Shown one piece after another: positions 6,650 to 8,321 of a DNA stretch of 8,321 bases. The translations under genes were made by a program, and so were the position numbers. Under the pieces are notes generated by a model that ran no database searches, was not told the DNA's origin, and saw only the letters and a program-made list of their open reading frames with translations. The stretch's first letter is position 1. Each line of letters opens with the position of its first letter. Origin of the DNA: Candidatus Acetothermia bacterium (lineage in GTDB: Bacteria > Bipolaricaulota > Bipolaricaulia > Bipolaricaulales > Bipolaricaulaceae); the NCBI GenBank assembly GCA_003551325.1, contig PUMK01000271.1, forward strand, positions 1 through 8,321, given 5' to 3'.

Positions 6650-7414
6650 CTACGGCTCATCGCGCGTGACCTTCCCCACCGGGGCAAGGTACACGGAAAA
6701 AGCCTCGTTGCCATCCAGCCCCAGCAGCTTATCGGTTTTCGTCTGATGGTACGCCCCGATCGCACAGGTGCCCGCCCCGATCGCCTCGCAGGCCAAGTAC
6801 AGGTTTTGGCACACATGCCCGGCATCGAGCGCGATGACTTTGTGCGATCGCGCTCCATAACGCCACTCCGTTCGATAGGGGACCGCGACCCACGCCAGCA
6901 CCACCGCCGCCTGTCCGACGAACGTCTGTCCCAGGCAGGCATCCGTCACCTGCTCCCCAAGGCGCGCCACCTCTCCCATCGCGCAGAGCTTGTGCTCCAA
7001 TGCCAAGTAGCGGTACAGACCCCCGTCGACCCCCTCCACGCGCTGTACAAGCAGATAGGTCTCGAACGGATGCCGCGCTCCCGCGGACGGCACGGTGCGC
7101 AGCGTTGCGTAACCATCCTTGAGAACTCTCTGCACACCTTGGGTCGCCCAGAGGAGAAACGACAGCTCCTCGAGCGTCAGCGGGCTGTCAGCGAACCGCC
7201 GCCGACTGCGACGGTGGGCGATCGCTTGCTTGAGCGGCACATCTCCCACGGAGAACGCTTCGGGAGGCACAAGGTCCACAAGCTTAGCTTGGTCAGGAAC
7301 CGAAAGCTGTAGTGGAGGTTGTGGCCCTCCCCTCTGTTGGTCGGTCTCCGGCGCACGCCCCGCTTCCCAGAGGTCCGCCTTGAGGAATGCCCTGCCTTGT
7401 TCCACCGATGCCAT
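6650..7414 (-). CDS. SagB/ThcOx-type dehydrogenase (nitroreductase-fold flavoprotein)
   Basis: The 254-aa protein belongs to the FMN-dependent nitroreductase fold, SagB/ThcOx branch. The signatures are LKQAIAHRRSRRRF (61-74), the flavin-binding opening; LTLEELSFLLWATQG (79-93); TVPSAGARHPFETYLLV (107-123), typical of this branch; and a C-terminal CEAIGAGTCAIGAYHQTKTDKLLGLDG. Family members oxidise azolines to azoles in peptide maturation when paired with a cyclodehydratase, but many stand-alone members have no known substrate. No cyclodehydratase (SagC/SagD/YcaO) or precursor peptide is visible here, so azole synthesis is not supported. A residue stretch of about 60 before the core lacks clear motifs and resembles the N-terminal extension seen in relatives. 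ATG 7414 has GGGGAGG 7 bases upstream. It is followed by the cyclase gene at 21 bp and preceded by the decarboxylase gene at 65 bp, all on one strand. Confidence 0.9.
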   Translation of the reverse strand: MASVEQGRAFLKADLWEAGRAPETDQQRGGPQPPLQLSVPDQAKLVDLVPPEAFSVGDVPLKQAIAHRRSRRRFADSPLTLEELSFLLWATQGVQRVLKDGYATLRTVPSAGARHPFETYLLVQRVEGVDGGLYRYLALEHKLCAMGEVARLGEQVTDACLGQTFVGQAAVVLAWVAVPYRTEWRYGARSHKVIALDAGHVCQNLYLACEAIGAGTCAIGAYHQTKTDKLLGLDGNEAFSVYLAPVGKVTRDEP

Positions 7415-7421
7415 GATCTCG

Positions 7422-7444
7422 CCTCCCCTTGCTCTGTGAACAAG
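7422..7444 (-). promoter_or_regulatory. Strong ribosome binding site directly behind a short hairpin, SagB-type gene leader
   Basis: On the minus strand CTTGTTC (7444-7438), loop ACA, and GAGCAAG (7434-7428) form a 7-bp stem with one G-U pair. The Shine-Dalgarno GGGGAGG (7428-7422) shares its first G with the stem and is 7 bases from ATG 7414. The hairpin has no T-run, so it is not a terminator for the upstream gene. It could influence translation or mark a processed 5' end. I see no confident promoter in the 65-bp gap. Confidence 0.4.
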
Positions 7445-7479
7445 CTTTCTTGGGAGTATGGTACGGGAAGAGTGTCCGT

Positions 7480-8321
7480 CTAACCCAACAACGCGAGCAG
7501 GACACCAGCCGCGACCGCTGACCCCAACACGCCCGCCACATTTGGGCCCATGGCATGCATGAGAAGAGCATTGCGTGGGTTCGCCTCCAACCCCACCCGG
7601 TTCACCACGCGGGCAGCCATGGGAACAGCGGAGACTCCGGCCGCGCCAATGAGCGGATTCACGCGTTCGCGGCTCAGTGCGTTCATCACCTTGGCCAGAA
7701 GTAGCCCCGCAGCCGTGCCCACAGCAAAGGCAAACAGCCCCAAAGCCAAAATACCCAGCGTTTCAACCCTCAAGAACAGATCAGCCCGTAGTCGCGCTCC
7801 TATGGCCAGACCGAGCAGTATCGTAACGATGTTGATGAGCTCATGTTGGGCTGTCTTGGAAAGTCGATCCACCACACCAGACTCGCGCAGGAGGTTACCC
7901 AACATGAGCATGCCCACCAACGGAGTCGCCTGAGGCAGCAGTAAGGCACACAGACCGAACACCACCAGCGGGAACAGAACGCGCTCCACCTTGGACACGG
8001 GACGCATCTGTCGCATGGGAATCGCCCGCTCCTTCTCGGTGGTCAGGAGCCGCATGATCGGCGGCTGCACGATCGGAACGAGGGCCATGTAGGAGTAGGC
8101 GGCAACGGCAATGGGGCCCAACAGCTGCGGCGACAACCTCGACGCCAGGAAGATGGCCGTCGGACCGTCGGCTCCGCCGATGATGCCAATGGCCCCCGCA
8201 TCCTGCAACGTGAAGGCGAACCCCAGGTAGCGCGCGAGCAACAATGCCCCGATCACCGTCGTGAAGATGCCAAACTGGGCGGACGCTCCCAGGAGCGCCG
8301 TGAGGGGGCGGGCAATGAGCG
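7480..8321 (-). CDS. oadB: Sodium ion-translocating decarboxylase beta subunit (OadB/GcdB/MmdB family), partial, 5' end off the right edge
   Basis: The minus frame is open from the right edge to TAG 7480-7482, giving about 279 C-terminal residues of a family usually near 370-430, so roughly the first 100 or more residues are missing. The apparent GTG start at 8256 is internal: upstream codons continue the family sequence ([12 protein letters not shown]). This polytopic membrane protein is the Na+ channel and carboxybiotin decarboxylation subunit of oxaloacetate, glutaconyl-CoA or methylmalonyl-CoA decarboxylases. Visible signatures are [14 protein letters not shown] with the ion-coupling Asp (visible residue 51), [12 protein letters not shown], the second-half [16 protein letters not shown], and [26 protein letters not shown] close to the C-terminus. 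Many hydrophobic stretches are membrane segments. The subunit alone does not reveal which acid is decarboxylated, so the symbol indicates family only; the alpha and gamma partners probably lie to the right. Confidence 0.95.
   Translation of the reverse strand, partial: LIARPLTALLGASAQFGIFTTVIGALLLARYLGFAFTLQDAGAIGIIGGADGPTAIFLASRLSPQLLGPIAVAAYSYMALVPIVQPPIMRLLTTEKERAIPMRQMRPVSKVERVLFPLVVFGLCALLLPQATPLVGMLMLGNLLRESGVVDRLSKTAQHELINIVTILLGLAIGARLRADLFLRVETLGILALGLFAFAVGTAAGLLLAKVMNALSRERVNPLIGAAGVSAVPMAARVVNRVGLEANPRNALLMHAMGPNVAGVLGSAVAAGVLLALLG

Noticed and set aside
6095..7312. Long plus-strand open frame of 405 codons
   Set aside because: It is antisense to both the cyclase and the SagB-type gene, which have full family motifs. 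Its product shows no recognisable domain, and long antisense frames are common in GC-rich coding DNA.
6650..7414. Thiazole/oxazole-modified peptide biosynthesis cluster
   Set aside because: Only the SagB-type dehydrogenase is present. I found no cyclodehydratase, YcaO, docking protein, transporter or short precursor peptide in the window.
8254..8256. GTG 8256 as the start of the decarboxylase beta subunit
   Set aside because: The frame continues upstream to the window edge with family-typical sequence ([12 protein letters not shown]), so this codon is internal.
1..8321. Defence system, prophage, transposon, CRISPR array, tRNA or rRNA
   Set aside because: I saw no direct repeats with spacers, transposase or integrase motifs, terminal inverted repeats, phage genes or structured RNA signatures. 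All long stretches are accounted for by housekeeping or signalling genes.

Overview
The window is GC-rich bacterial chromosome with tightly packed genes and no mobile element, tRNA, rRNA or CRISPR array that I can see. The mix of genes (an archaeal/thermophile-type adenosine-specific kinase homologue, UvrC, a Na+-pumping decarboxylase beta subunit, and a class III cyclase with TolB-like and TPR domains) suggests a free-living, perhaps thermophilic or anaerobic bacterium, for example a Chloroflexota- or Bipolaricaulota-like lineage. That placement is a low-confidence guess from gene content.

Layout, left to right. (1) Positions 1-668, minus strand: the 5' part of a gene running off the left edge. 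It encodes a HAD-type phosphohydrolase domain followed by the start of what looks like an HD-type domain. (2) Positions 669-796: a divergent intergenic region with a perfect 8+8 bp inverted repeat (733-758) overlapping a candidate promoter for the next gene. (3) Positions 797-1195, plus strand: a 132-aa protein of unknown family with a strong Shine-Dalgarno. (4) Positions 1196-1317: a 122-bp gap with a candidate promoter whose -10 box lies so close to the uvrC ATG that the mRNA may be leaderless. (5) Positions 1318-4363, plus strand: a compact three-gene unit of uvrC, an adenosine-specific kinase family gene (GTG start, 29-bp gap) and a HAD hydrolase overlapping it by one base (TGATG).

(6) At 4363/4370 this unit meets a minus-strand unit tail to tail, 6 bp apart, with two abutting hairpins over the junction. 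(7) The minus-strand unit, read right to left, is the distal part of a Na+-translocating decarboxylase beta subunit (7480-8321, start off the right edge), a stand-alone SagB/ThcOx-type nitroreductase-fold dehydrogenase (6650-7414), and, 21 bp further on, a 752-aa soluble class III nucleotidyl cyclase with TolB-like and TPR domains (4370-6628).

How the genes may work together (inference): uvrC, the adenosine-binding protein and the small HAD are arranged to be co-expressed, linking nucleotide excision repair to nucleoside/nucleotide handling. The SagB-type oxidoreductase and the cyclase are arranged to be co-expressed, pairing a flavin redox enzyme with a cytosolic cyclic-nucleotide signalling protein. 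The decarboxylase subunit couples carboxylate decarboxylation to Na+ export and probably ends an oad/gcd/mmd cluster lying to the right.
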